DNA from: Gymnogyps californianus
Lineage: Eukaryota > Chordata > Aves > Accipitriformes > Cathartidae
Length of the DNA: 64,000 nucleotides
Assembly (NCBI RefSeq): GCF_018139145.2
Contig: NC_059481.1
Span: forward strand, 2,158,368 to 2,222,367
Direction of reading: 5' to 3'
Shown: piece after piece, positions 1 to 12,967 of the stretch
Layout of the letters: each line of letters begins with the position of its first letter
Position numbering within the stretch: the stretch's first letter is position 1
Made by a program: the position numbers and the translations under genes
Notes under the pieces: generated by a model
What the model saw: the letters and a program-made list of their open reading frames with translations, nothing else
Databases searched by the model: none
Told to the model about the DNA's origin: nothing

Positions 1-1264
1 CATTCTCTAGTCAACTGATTAGGGATTCAAAGCAGACATATAAGTGGTAATCAGGTTCACTAGGTATCCACGCTCTCCCTCTAGTAAGACCTTCAGCTAT
101 AAACTATTCTAATCTGAAGGCAAAAAATTTCCTTACCTACAGACACTTACAGAACAAGCACTCAAACTGGCTGTTGGTATCAGGCGCCCAACCTGATCAC
201 CTGAAGGAGCTGGGACTGTTGCTTGCCTGATGCTGGCATAGCGCAGGATGCCACACCAAGCCTTTTTAAAACTATGTAACTGTGTAGCAAATGCTGCTTT
301 TGCATGCCTGGTTGTTCTAAAGAGTGCACGCTGTCAGGAAGCTGGTTTGAACGCATCAAGAAGCATTTATCACGAGAGATTTCCTTCCACGGCAAATTTG
401 TAGACTAGTTTCTCAAAGGTTTTTCCAAAGATTAAACTTGCATCATCCTCAGAAAAGGCAGGCATTATTCTCCTGTTCTTTCCATTCATGCTTCTCCCTG
501 GCACAACTTAGGGACAAAAAGACTTACAATGATCCGTGCACGGAGAAAAAGAAAAAAAAAAAGCAAGCCAGCATTTATTAGTTTTAATTCCTTTTTTTAA
601 GTCACTACAGAAATATTATTGTTGCAGCTAAGGAATATACAAGAATCTCTCTAAAGCAGAAAGGCTCCTGTATATTGCCAAAAAATAATTGTTAACAACT
701 AGGAACCCACTCCCTGGAAATAAATGGGAAGGAATTCAGCTTCACAATGCAGAAGAGCAGAGTTACAGTAGACAGCAATTTAAATTTGTTCAGTGCTCAC
801 ATGTAACACAGCAACTGGAGCCTGCATGCTAAAGATCTCAACAATTTTTAAGACCACTAGCTTTGCATCAGATATTGAAAACACTATAAAATGTTGGTGA
901 GGATAACAGAAAACATCTTGTGTTCAGATTAGTTATTTCAAATCCTCAGGCTATGCCATTAGAGGGCTAAAGGTTTAAAGTGCTCCTCAATTTTGCTTTG
1001 ACCTTTCCTGATCCAACAAACGTGTGTTTGAAAGGAGACTGATCGCCTCTCTCTTTAGCATGAAGGAAGCACATACTGAATGGCAAACCTCTTTTTTCCC
1101 TTTTATGCATTCCACAGAAGTATGAGGTGCTCCATCTCATCTGTGATGGAGAAGCAGGACATTTTAATACACTGACCTTTTAAAAGAGATGCCCTTTGCA
1201 GAATTGTTGGATTATGTAACAGGTCACGCAATCTGAGGCAGGGCTGAGAACAAGTCATTCAGGG

Positions 1265-1285
1265 AAAAAAAAAAAAAAAAAAAAA
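1265..1285. repeat. Poly(A) run
   Basis: An uninterrupted run of 21 A residues in NPTN intron 1. No retrotransposed body was recognised directly upstream, so it is described only as a homopolymer. Confidence 0.9.
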
Positions 1286-3757
1286 TTCCTCTATGTGCAC
1301 AAGAAATGCTATTAGCAGAAGGTATAATACATTTTAGGTACAATACATTTTAAAATGTAAATTGGAGTTCAACTTCTAACAGAGCAAGATCTGCCTAATA
1401 ACAATATGTAAAATACTGGCCCCATTGCAGGAGATGGGGTTAGAGGAGGGATGCTTTATGTACTTCAAAAGTTTATGCTCTCTGTAGCCAGAGGGAATTA
1501 CTGCCTACTAACTGCTAACTTCAGAGTAACACGCGTCTAGCAGGTCAGGTCTTGATCTCCCTTGTCAGACAAGCTATGCAGCGTATACAAGCAGCAGTGG
1601 ACAGCCCAAAGACAGGCTATTCTCCAGGAGAACACCGTTACAGTATTCCAGTTACAGGGAAGAAGAAGGCAGGAAGGAAATGTATTAGAAAGTTAGGAGA
1701 GATGCCACAATTGTTTGTTCGCCAGATTTACACTCCTTAGCAAACTGAGATATGCTTGTTCCAAGTTGCATTTTTGAATAATAGTTTTCCCCAAGCCATT
1801 TCTACAGCACAGTTCAGCTGTTCCCTATTTTGACACCTCTGTCACTCTAAAAACATGCCTTTGACCACAGGAAGGCTTTGCTAACTCAAGACATCCACAT
1901 CAAGCTGTCTACCAACACTTACTGTTTGTATATAGAACGTGCCAATAGAAATAACCTTGCCCTTCCCACCGCTTTGTGCCGGTACACGCAGCTGCATTAG
2001 GGTTATGTCATAAATTGGATCCTTCCTTGGACCACGGCTTGGAATGGATCTTACATGGCCTACTGACACCGCTTACATTAGTACAAAAATAAACTTCTGA
2101 GGGCAGCTCCTCTACAGCAAATATCACTGTTTATGAGATGAAATTCAAGTTCAGTATCAGCCAAGATTAATGCAAGCCTAACTGGTGACAACCCACACTA
2201 CGCATCCTAATCCACACGCAGAAATCACCTTCCTGCAGCCAAAGGCTGCTCATCACAGGGAACTGAGCCACTCGGCTGTCCTGACTTCATCCTCACGCCT
2301 CACACAAATTAGGTGCTGAAGGGCAACAAAACCCTCAAAAATGCCAGTTGTGGTTAAAGGGGTCCATTTTTGAGCGTCTGGGTTTTCCAGCTAAGAGAGT
2401 CAGCCTTACAGCTTTAAACACAGCCTAGAGCCCTCTTGGGTAGGCTCCCCTACTCCTATTTCTTTTGCAGCAAAAGCAGCAATCCAATTAAGGGCCAAGC
2501 AGATTTGGACTCTTCAAGTAGGCAGCATAAAAGGGAGCTGACATAAAATACTGAGAGAAACCTGTTCCTTTGTTCAGTATAAAGAAGAAAATCTACAAAC
2601 CAACAACACCGTGCCACCAATACTAATTACAGGGGAGAACACTCCCCCAAAACTGTATCTGCTATAAGGCTTCTGCAAGAATGAAAGAAGTGAAGCCCCC
2701 TAACAGTTCACTGAGCAGTCTTTAAACATTAATTCGGAAAATCTTCTGATTTTTTGAACTCAGCAGCAGACCACATCACCGATACAATGCATTTACGCGG
2801 ATAGCTTGATGGGAGTAAAAACTAGAAGCTGGAAAGGCAAGGGTTTGAGATGACTTCACTATAAAACTGATGAGATATGAAAGAAAAAAGTAGTACACAG
2901 AAGCCAGTGGCAAGATCTGAACCATCAGCAGAACTCAAGTCCAGCCTACTCAAGATACCAGGGAATGCAGGCCCACAGCTGAGATATACTTAAAAGAGTG
3001 TTTAACTACATTTTAGAGATTTTTTTGGTGTTTGAGTATAAACGGTGACCTAAACAATTTGGTTAAAATCTAATTTGAATCATCTCCCTAAACTCAAGTG
3101 AAAAAGCTACTACTTCTAATTTATTTCACAGCACCATTGAAGAGCTGTCGTACTTAACAACATGATGACAACACTAAGAAGTCTTTCACATGCTCTTGGC
3201 CCAAAGACCACATTCAATTGTGCAGTCATTTTACAACAGTATTAAAAGATTTTTTTAAAATACCTTACTAGAGACCAGACAAAAGCACTGAAAGAATTTA
3301 CCCTGTAGCAGGCCTTTAACAGAGGTGGTCATGGCAAGAATGTAAGAACAGGCCAAAGGTGTAGTGATCTTCTGCCAACCTTCAAGAGTTTGCTGCTGAG
3401 GGTTTTCCTAAACCAAAGGTGATGTTTTCATTGCCATCTTAGAGCAAGTTTACATTTCCACAAAGAAATCAAAAAGCTTTATTTAGTAGTTTTCCATCTG
3501 AGAGGCAAGAGCTCCGTTTCAGTTTGCAAAAAGGAGGACAACAGCGTAATATTTGGAAAACCCTCTGGGAATTATAAATCCACTTCATTTTGCCACACTG
3601 AGGCCCCAAAACAGGAGCGCAGCAAATTAGGACAAGGCACTCTCATACTGGTACTGACTGGGCAGCCAATGTCAGGTTAACATTTGGTAGGTGCTGTTAA
3701 AAGGATAAATCATCTCTGCAGTTAGTTTGCTGCCTAGAAGAGGCATAAATAAAGGGA

Positions 3758-4348
3758 TGTTCTGGTTTCACTGGGACAGAGTTAACTTTCTTCCTAGTAG
3801 CTGGTACAGTGCTGTGTTTTGGATTTAGTGTGAGAATACTGTTGATAACACACTGATGTTTTCGTTGTTGCTAAGTAGCGCTTATCCTAAGTTAAGGACT
3901 TTTCAGTTTCCCATGCTCTGCCAGCAAGCAGGTGTGCAAGAAGCTGGGAGGGAGCATGGCCAGGACAGCTGACCCGAACTAGCCAAAGGGGTATTCCATA
4001 CCATGGAACATCATGCCCAGTATATAAACTGGGGGGAGCTGGCCGGGATGGGTAGATCACTGCTGGGGCATCGGTCAGCGGGTGGTGAGCAATTGCATTG
4101 TGCATCACTTGTCTTTTCTTGGGTTTCATTCATCTTTTTTTGTTGTTGTTATATTCGTTTTCATCACAATTATTATTATTTATTATTATTGTTATTATTA
4201 TTTTACTTTAGTTATTAAACCATTCTTATCTCAACCCATGAGTTTTACTACTTTTTTTTTTATTCTCTTTCCCATCCCACTGGGAGAGGGGAAGAGTGAG
4301 CGACCGGCTGTGTGGTGCTTAGTTGCTCGCTGGGGTTAAACCACGACA
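3758..4348 (+). mobile_element. Solo LTR of an avian endogenous retrovirus (probably ERVL class)
   Basis: This 591-bp element begins TGTTCTGG and ends CACGACA, giving the canonical TG...CA ends. It is flanked by a perfect 5-bp target duplication, AGGGA, at 3753-3757 and 4349-4353. A TATA-like TATATAAA lies at 4021-4028 and an ATTAAA poly(A)-type signal at 4214-4219, in the order expected for U3-R-U5 on the plus strand. The body matches from memory a very abundant neoavian LTR family; its complement begins with GTGGTTTAACCCCAGC-like sequence. The 5-bp duplication fits ERVL-type integration. No viral coding sequence adjoins it, so it is a recombined solo LTR. It contains an imperfect TTA/ATT microsatellite at about 4167-4203. 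Confidence 0.85.
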
Positions 4349-7300
4349 AGGGACAACAATATAGGCCACTGGCAAAAAACTATAACTCCCAGACGCTTAC
4401 TGTGTACCAAAAAGCCACGTACCTTATTGTATCTACTTAAAGCAAGATTTGAGAAGATGAAGATGGAGGTACAGGGAAAGAGAATACTCTAAACAGTACT
4501 GTATTCATGCATGCCCATTTACAGTTCCTGCCCTAGCTGTTATTTATAGCTCCTTAAAAGCTATTTCTCTCTGTCCTGTCATTTTTGCTCCATTGTCCCA
4601 ACTAATTCCCTTCCTAGAAACCAAAACTGACTTTTTTTTTTTTCCTTCTTACTCCATATGGCTCAAGATTGGGGTCACTAATCGATCCTGGTATTGCTAA
4701 AAATAGGAGTTTCAGGAGTCTGAGACCCAAAACATTCAGCCTTGCTAAAAACTATCTTTATACCCTTAAGTGAGACCGTAAGTTGCTGCTGAGCACTACA
4801 GAACTTGCAGCAAAGTGGTGAAAAACCTGTCAGTTAAAAATTTAACAAATTAAGTCTGAAAGTAAACCATCGATACTGTATATCTAAGTCTCATATTAGG
4901 TTCAGTACCCTCAAAACCGGGGAGAGATGCAAACTGTCCCGTCTACATCAAGCAGTTTGTTTCTGGAAGTAAACAGCCAAGAAGAGAACGCTGCATTACC
5001 ACACGCTGTCCTCTCTGCCAAAGTTACAGGGGAAAAAACAGGGAGAGTTGCACTGTAACCAACCTAAACACAAATACACAATAGAAGGAAATGAAAACAT
5101 TTATACTACCATCATGTTTGACAACAAGCAGAAAAGCTCTCACAGTACCTAATGGCTACAGCCATGTAGTCAAGCATCATTCCATTTTGCATAATGAAAG
5201 AATTGGCACAAGTAGGATAAAGCTCAAATACTGCCAAAAATACAAGGGTCAGAGGTGATAGCACGCACGCTGGAAGGGGAAATCCAAAGGTGAACGTGGT
5301 ATGATGGGTGCTAGTCATCAACAGAAACACAAACCCAAATATAGTAGAAAGGAGTGAAGACAATTTTGTGAAATGTAACTTTTTTGGCAGTTCTTAAAAC
5401 ACTGGTGTCAGACCAGAGACCGATGGTCATCCCCAGGCCTGCGCAAAGGGGCAAAGCTTGTAAGAGCAAAAAGGCAGTATCCCGAATGAAACAAGATAAA
5501 CAGAAATAAGTGGCAGTGTCAGTTTCTAGATTATGGGGACCAAACAGGCACCAAATATACCACTTCTTAAAGTGAAATGAAGGACAAAGGGAGTGGCAAC
5601 CTGAATGTATTAGTGCAGATGTAGAGCAATTGTACAAAAGCAAAGCTCTCCAAGTATAACTAAAATGTCTACTTGTTCAAATAACTGCCAAAGACAATCC
5701 TTTCACCTGCAATTTGTAAGTATCTGCACCAAGTCCTCCAGTATGCCTGAGACATACTCAGATTTTACCATTACATTAAAAATGCCTTGTTTCTAATGGG
5801 ATGGGTCATATACAGTGTAGCAGACAGTAACAGCTCTGCTCACTTTGTCAGATTTTTTTTTTTCTTCTCCCCCCAGCATGAAAATGCAGTGGGGTGGGGG
5901 GAAGCCAGACCAGGCAAGCCCTAGCTTTCCAAATATATATATAACTAGGGAAGAGTCCATCCAGAGGAGAATTCCAAAGACCGGGTGCAGACTGGCCCCG
6001 AGTCACAAAACCAAGACGTTCAGCTGCTTCAGGATTTTGAAAACACTTCCCCAAGGCAACTCTCTTCTAGCGAAGTGGTAAGCCTCAACAGCAGCTAACT
6101 GCTGAACTCACTGTTTATGTAGCCTGGCAGTCATATGAAGAGGAAGAAGTTAGCTGCAGAACTTGTCTTACCATATGCAAACACTGAATAAAATGGTATC
6201 TCCAAACAATGAGCTTCCTATTTATTTCCTAGAGTCATTAAGGTAATCTATCACAAGTGTAAACTAAGCTGCCTGATAGAGTCTACATTGCAAGTCTTCA
6301 GCTACAAACTTGAGAAACAGGATAATGCCTCACGCTCAGTATAAAAGTTTGTTTATTTAGTGACCATCTGGCTTAAAACTGCAATTTGTACATCCTGTTA
6401 CCACATTTCTTACTATGCTAAATCCAGCAGACTTGCTTTATATATATATATCTTTCTTTCCTCCATATCATTCATTCCTGGCTTTGTTTGATGTCAGCCT
6501 CTTAACTCTCTCCTCAAACCTCACTGGAATAGTTTTCCATCTTTTTCTGCTATAGCCTCCCCTTTCGAAATAAAGATTACACGGAACTGCACAGAGTAAG
6601 AATCAGTGCAGAACTAAGAAACATTTGAAGTTACATACTGTGATGTAAGTTTTTCCCATGTCAAACTAGACCCCCAAAACATGAATTAATATGTCATCAC
6701 ACTTCTATAAAAATCATACAGATACATAATACTATAAAATGTGAGAGTGGGAATCAGCTGCTTGCAACCTTGGACACTGAAAGCAAAGGAGAGAGGACGA
6801 AATAATATTAAGTTCCCTGCGAAAGTCTGCTTTAGGTAAACTATCTGTATATACAGGTTAGAATACCTCAAACAGAAATTAACCAAAGTATAACAAACAG
6901 AAATTTGCTGCCCTTGCTTGAAGATACATAGAAGACAACATCAACAATATACTGCAAAACTGTATGTTATGGATTTTCTAATTCTTTGTTCTGTCAGCCT
7001 GCATTACCTCCTGGTAACAATGATTCTAACTTGCTCAAACAGGGAATTAAAATCGGTCCATCTTCTGTAACACCATGGATTTTTAGCACCAGGCTACCGT
7101 CATCCCACCAATAATTCAGGGGAAAAGATAATCCTTGCACACACAGTAGCCTGGCTAATATTGTCAGTCTTGTGCCCAAGACAAGAGACCAGCTTTCATG
7201 GTGCCATGGAAAGCTATGTATCACACATCAAAGTAATCCCTACGTAGCATTTATTTTGTCCTTCTCAACTACAGTTCTATTAATTATCCTTTACTGTACT

Positions 7301-10269
7301 GAGAATTAAAAAAAAAAAAAAAACCAAAACCACACACCACAAAAAAACCAAACAGAAAACAAAAACACCCATATCCAATTCTCATGATGTCTTCCACAAT
7401 CTCAAATCCTGTATGAAGGCACCTTCCGTTCCTTTCCAAGCCAAGCAACCCTAACTTACACAATCATCTCTGGAGCAATCTTCACTGCTCTTTTAAGCTC
7501 TGGACTGTAATATTAATTTTTGATTTTCCTCAAGCAAGAAGGTATCACGTAATATTTTGAACACTTATGTCAGTCATTACATACTATGTTTAGCATCACA
7601 GAAAGACAAGAGCTTCTTAACATTACAACACTTGCACCAATTTAAAAGACTAACAGAAACAGTGCAGCTGAACTCCAATTTATAACTGCATTGAAACCAG
7701 TTTAGCATCACTTAATTACTAGGAGTTTTGAATGAATGTGACAGGAATTAAAATACTTCTACATTTACAACTTGAACCTGCTAAGGTAGATTATCCTAGT
7801 TAACTACCACAAAGCTTTTCTAACAAACTACGCCAAAAAAAAAGATCCAAGAGTGATCAGTCAATATGGTATCTACTCGGTTTTTAAAAATGCACTCAAG
7901 CATCTGTTTTTTCAAACTCCTGCTGTACGCCTTCACCGAATTATTTCAGTCTGCCTTTGGTCTGCCATGATGTCTGTTGGGAGCCTACCGCGTTGCCAAA
8001 ATCCTTGTCAAGCTCTTTTCTAGGCATTTAAGTTCAATTTTCTCTTTTTTAATTTAAAATATATTCTTTGTCAGTTTTACCAACCTCCCAGAATTAAATC
8101 CTTTTTTCACCCACTTTTACTGCTGAAGATTTGGACTGATTGCATCTTTTCATGCCTTCCCTTTTCTAGTCCATTATATTCCCCTTCCTCTTATTTTCTC
8201 ATGTCTTCAATATGCCTGTTAGAAAATGCATTTAGTTTAGGTTTCCAAACAAACGCACAAGCTATAGGGAGAGCCACCATGATTCCTATGTGTACTCGAA
8301 GCTAGCAATAACTCACAAAATGTGGGAAATAGTAAGTAGCTACACTACTTAGCTACAGTAAGTAGCACTTTGGCTCAATAGATTTGTTAATGTGGCATTT
8401 TAAAACATGTAATGTAAAACAAGCCTATATCAGTTAGAGCAATCTAAGACCTTCTTTTTTTCTTTATTCAAACCAGAACAGGACATTCTGATCTAATTTT
8501 CCTCTACAAAAAGGTCTCACAATTCAAATCCATTTAACTAGTCACCTACTGTCTTGGGCACTTCCCTCCTCCTCATCTGGAAAATTTGTTCTTTCAGAAC
8601 GTCCCTGCCCCTGCTTTTTCTTTCATATACCAAAAGGCTTCCAACCTGATATCAAAAGCTAACACAGTTGAGATAAACATTGTGTCCCTGAGACTCCATC
8701 TTACATACTGAAGTTCCAACTACACCTCCAAAGAGCAGAAGACAGACACGATGCCTCTTCCTCCCTCCTTCAAAAGCAGCTGCAAAGCAGAGATCTCTGC
8801 TATCCTACCCCATTTCAACATCAAAGCCATTGAAGGCCCTCCTATCCTACAGCTCTTCAACAGTGTGCCATTTGGGGTCATATTTACTCAACATCTGCTT
8901 CCCAGGATCAGAGCCCACTGTTCATACTTTCCCCCACGCATACACACCTTCCAGCAGCCTAAATACCACGCGGACGTGATGGTGCTGTTTTCCACTGCAT
9001 TCTGAATCGGAATGGTGGAAAAAAAAAAACCACCCCGTCTTGCTCTCAAAAACCTTCTAATTCTTAATTATAGCAGAGATCTACAGCTTCTGAGACCATA
9101 TGATGAACCCTTCACAGTTTCAAAAGTTACTGTCTTTTTTCTTGAATGAGTTTGCGTCAGTGCATAAGTGGTGACTTCAACCACACGGATGACCCAAATA
9201 AGCTTCAAGCTTATCAACAGGGCACGACTTTTTAGAAGTCTACAGTAGTTATCTTACTAGGGGATAAATACTTCCAAGTTTTGACACAGATACAGACATT
9301 CAATCCAGGCTTAAATTGTATTTAGTTTAGACTCAGACTCCTTCAACGCCAAAAAAAAGACCATGCAGTACAAGACATCAGAAAAGTGTTTACCTTATAC
9401 AGTGAAAATAAATTTAACGTATCAAGTAAGATTTTTAAAGGCACGCAAATAATGTTTCAGATAATTATCACAATTTGAACAACTGGATATTACATTTGAT
9501 ATGGAGCTTTGATAACTCCCGAGTTATGTTTTAACAGCCATTCTCCCTTCTCCAACTTTATACAAGTCAGGTTGCATACTCTACAGTTAGCTGGGAAAAA
9601 TGACAAGCCACTAGAATCATTACGAAATACTGATAAGCAGTTTGTTTTAAGAAGTTTGAACACATAAAGGCTGTTCTCAAGCATCTAATGGACTGTGTGC
9701 AGGATCAGATACTAAATCTGCACATTCAGCCCCCGGCTCTGGCAGCAGGAGCAGCACCTTAACCACTGGTGGGTTTCTGCGAACAATCTCAGCACAACTT
9801 TGGCGTGGGCAGAAGGCTCAGGTGCATGGAAAAGACTGGAAGGAGATCCTGCCATCACATATGCCATTCAAAACAAAGCATGATCATAGCGATAAAGAGC
9901 CTCGGGGAAGAGCTCTAAAACCAGATTACAGGTTGCTTTGGAAAGTTTGGGGGTGTGAAGCTGCTGGGTTTAATTCAACTCCTTCTGCAGTACTTGTGGA
10001 AGATGGGTGAACGGGAAAAGGCAGACAGTGCCCATGTTTAAAACATTAAAATGGAAAGATCATGGAAACGTGGACCAGTCAATCCAATTTCAGTCTCCAG
10101 AAAGAACAGAAGAAATCTGCTTGGAAGTGCTCAAAAACGGAGAAGGGCTTGGCAGAGGGAAGAACCAAGCTGTATTGCCTACCTGTGGTTTGATACAGCT
10201 TGCCCATGACAACCTGACCTCCTACTACAGTTAATAAAAACCAAAGGTGACTCCAGAGGAGAAAGAACA

Positions 10270-10925
10270 GACACAGTTCTCCTAATTTTAGTAAAGCTTT
10301 TAATACTGCCCTATACAAGAGCCTCATAACCAAAAATAAAATCTCATTAATGTAGCTTGATGTACCATGCGCATGTTTTTTATGAGACACAGTACATGAA
10401 CAAGTAGATGGAAAACAATGAAATAAGACCGATGATGGGCTAGAGGGTCTCTTAAGCTGATAAAACCAAAGCAAGCTAAAGTAGGGGTGCACGCTCAAGA
10501 AGATAAAACAGGACTTTTGACAAATGGGGGAAGACATTAGAAGTAGGCGAGATGCCACTGAATAAGAACATCTAAGAACTACTTGGTTTAGGCAGTAAAG
10601 GAATGCAAAGTAGCAGTCCTGCAACGTAAGATCCGACCACCATAAAGGATCCCACTGGACATGAGTCAAAAATATTTTACTGTAAGAAACCATTTGTTTT
10701 GTGATGCAAACGGGAATGCCATATGCAAGACACATTGAGCGATCCTTCCACTCCACTGAATCTTGGTCTGGTCCCAACTGCAAGCGTGTCCACTTTTATG
10801 GACATCACACTCCAGAAAACGTGACTGAAGAAAATGCACAGAAAAGGACCAGGAACAGCCAGGAAAATACAACTTACCGAGAACGACCACGACAATTAAC
10901 CTGGAGAAGTACAGGAAGTAATTGC
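10270..10925 (+). mobile_element. Decayed CR1/L3-type LINE fragment
   Basis: This is an old non-LTR retrotransposon remnant in plus orientation. Near 10280-10330 a broken frame reads FSKAFNTALYKSLITK, resembling the SKAFDTVSH motif of CR1 reverse transcriptase. From about 10640 to 10910 the DNA follows the 3' part of CR1-like elements: a segment like 'aacatgagtca', then 'gcaagacac', then 'ctccactgaatcttggtctggtc' in shorter matching pieces, ending near 'acaattaacctggagaag'. Frames are interrupted throughout, so it is inactive. The match is from memory and borders are approximate. A 234-codon antisense open frame across it is a by-product. Confidence 0.65.
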
Positions 10926-12923
10926 TGATGAGAAGGTAACACCCTCCTCCCCACTCTAAATTGCATGGATAAAAAGAATAAAAAGCCTAAAACGACAGGA
11001 AAGCAGGTTTAGGTTAGATTTACAGAAGAACTTTCCAGCTAATAGATAAGCAGAAACAGTTTATCTAACTTTCAGTCTTAACAGTGGGAGCTGCAGCACC
11101 TCCAGCACTTGAAGATAAGAAGAGTTTGAACACTCTGGCTTTACAACCCAAGGATGAATCACAGGCTAGCACTGTCCTTTACAATGCAAGTTTTTACAAT
11201 TGCCTCCTCTAAAGTAGTACTTAAAGCAAAAGAAACAGCTCATTGTGAAGGAGAGAATGCTCCTCATTCATGAATTTAACAAGAAGTAGTCTTCATACAG
11301 TAAGGACAGTTAACACTCTCAGTGTATTTCATCATTGAAAAGTAGTTCCACTGAGTCCCTCCCTTTGAACTGTTTCTCAACATAATTAAAACTATTGTTT
11401 GAAATGTCAGTACTAGCCGTTATTGCTTCTCTACCCGTTAGCTGAGATCTGTCAGAATTCGGTGCAATTTTCGAGTGTATACACGTTAGTCATATTGCTT
11501 GTATTTAAGTTTCCTACGCGGGAGTTGTAGGAGGAAGGAGAATAGCAATGGTGGGAAAGAGAACAGAACTTCAAATGTTTTCCTCAATGCTCAGCCCACA
11601 CTCAGGCTCCATAAACGCGGTATGAAACTGTTTCTCAGTTTTATCTGGGGACCATTAAAATCATGTCAGCATACAATCAGTGCAAAATGGATGAGAATCG
11701 GCAGTCAGAAATAGCATTACAAGGATAAAAGGAAGGTTTTTCACTTGCTCTTTTAAGAGGAAACTTATTTTAAGAAGCTACTCTTTCCTGATTTTATGGT
11801 CATTTCTACACCGGTTTCTGCCAACAGAAAAGCCACATTCTATTTTTAGCCAGCTAGTTAGTTCCTTCTCATTCAACCAAACAGAGGATGAAGAGAGCAG
11901 AGCTAAACAAGTACCACCTACCTTAATTTGGTTTTATTTCCACTTATGTCTAGCTTTGAATAACCCAAGTAATTTTACTAAGTCAGCTTTCAGTTTTAAA
12001 AATGTGATGATGTTTAAGAATTCCCTCCTCTACACAATACACGATAAAGTCTGGTTTTAAGCGCACTTTGCCAGACCAAAGCTCTGAAATGGGAAGAACT
12101 TGAATAACTGCTAGCAGTTCAACTCACATGTTGGCGTGCTGAAGAAACACTGCGGATTTCATGGGGGCAGTCCAAGCATCTATTTTAGACAACAGTAAAA
12201 ATACAGCCATGCTCCTTTAAATCCAAACACTCTAAGGTGAAAGTATTAGTACACTGAAGTCTTTATTTTTAACCAAGCAGCTGGGGAAACAAAGGTATTG
12301 CAAAGGTGAAAAAACAGCAACTGGAAAAGGCCTGTTACTCATCACCAAACAGCAAGTCAAGCACCATTCCATAAGGAGGATGTTGTCTGTTTCAAAGCGC
12401 TAAAGTGATTTGCCAATAAATACCAGTTGGAAACTACAGGTTTAACACAGATCTTCTTGACAGACTGGCTTTTTCCAGCTGTTCCTCCTCATGCTTCCTC
12501 ATCTCTCTTCTAACTCTCTGTCACTTCATCTAAACTATGCTCTGGATACAAGTGACGAGCTAGCGTGCATCAGAAATGCAGCCTCGAAGAACCTGACAAG
12601 TTTCTCAGAAGAATAGTCAGGAAAAGTTAAATTTCTGACATGCAAATTCTTCTGTGATCTTTAGGTGTTTATGCAAGAGCTTTAAAAATAATCCATACAA
12701 GTGTCAAAAATCTACTTCTAGTTTTAGTAAGCTTAAATCTATAGGTGAGTGATTCAAGATATTCTGAATTACATTAATTCTGGAAAAATCACTGGCAATT
12801 CAACAGTGATCTCCTGTCAGAAGCAGAAAAAAGGCTGCTTCCACAGACACTCAGGATTCCACTGGGCATTTTCTGTCCCAGGTGAGCAGTGACCTGCCCT
12901 GCAGTTTCAACAAGTACGTTACC

Positions 12924-12967
12924 ACTCCTTTATCGTCCTTAACTCACTCCTTTATCGTCCTTAACTC
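12924..12967. repeat. 22-bp perfect tandem duplication
   Basis: Two identical adjacent copies of a 22-bp unit starting ACTCCTTTATCG lie in NPTN intron 1. Identity of the copies suggests a recent replication-slippage event or an assembly artefact. Confidence 0.9.

Noticed and set aside
10079..10783. 234-codon minus-strand frame in NPTN intron 1
   Set aside because: It is antisense to the decayed CR1-type LINE, with no conserved motif and no splice context.
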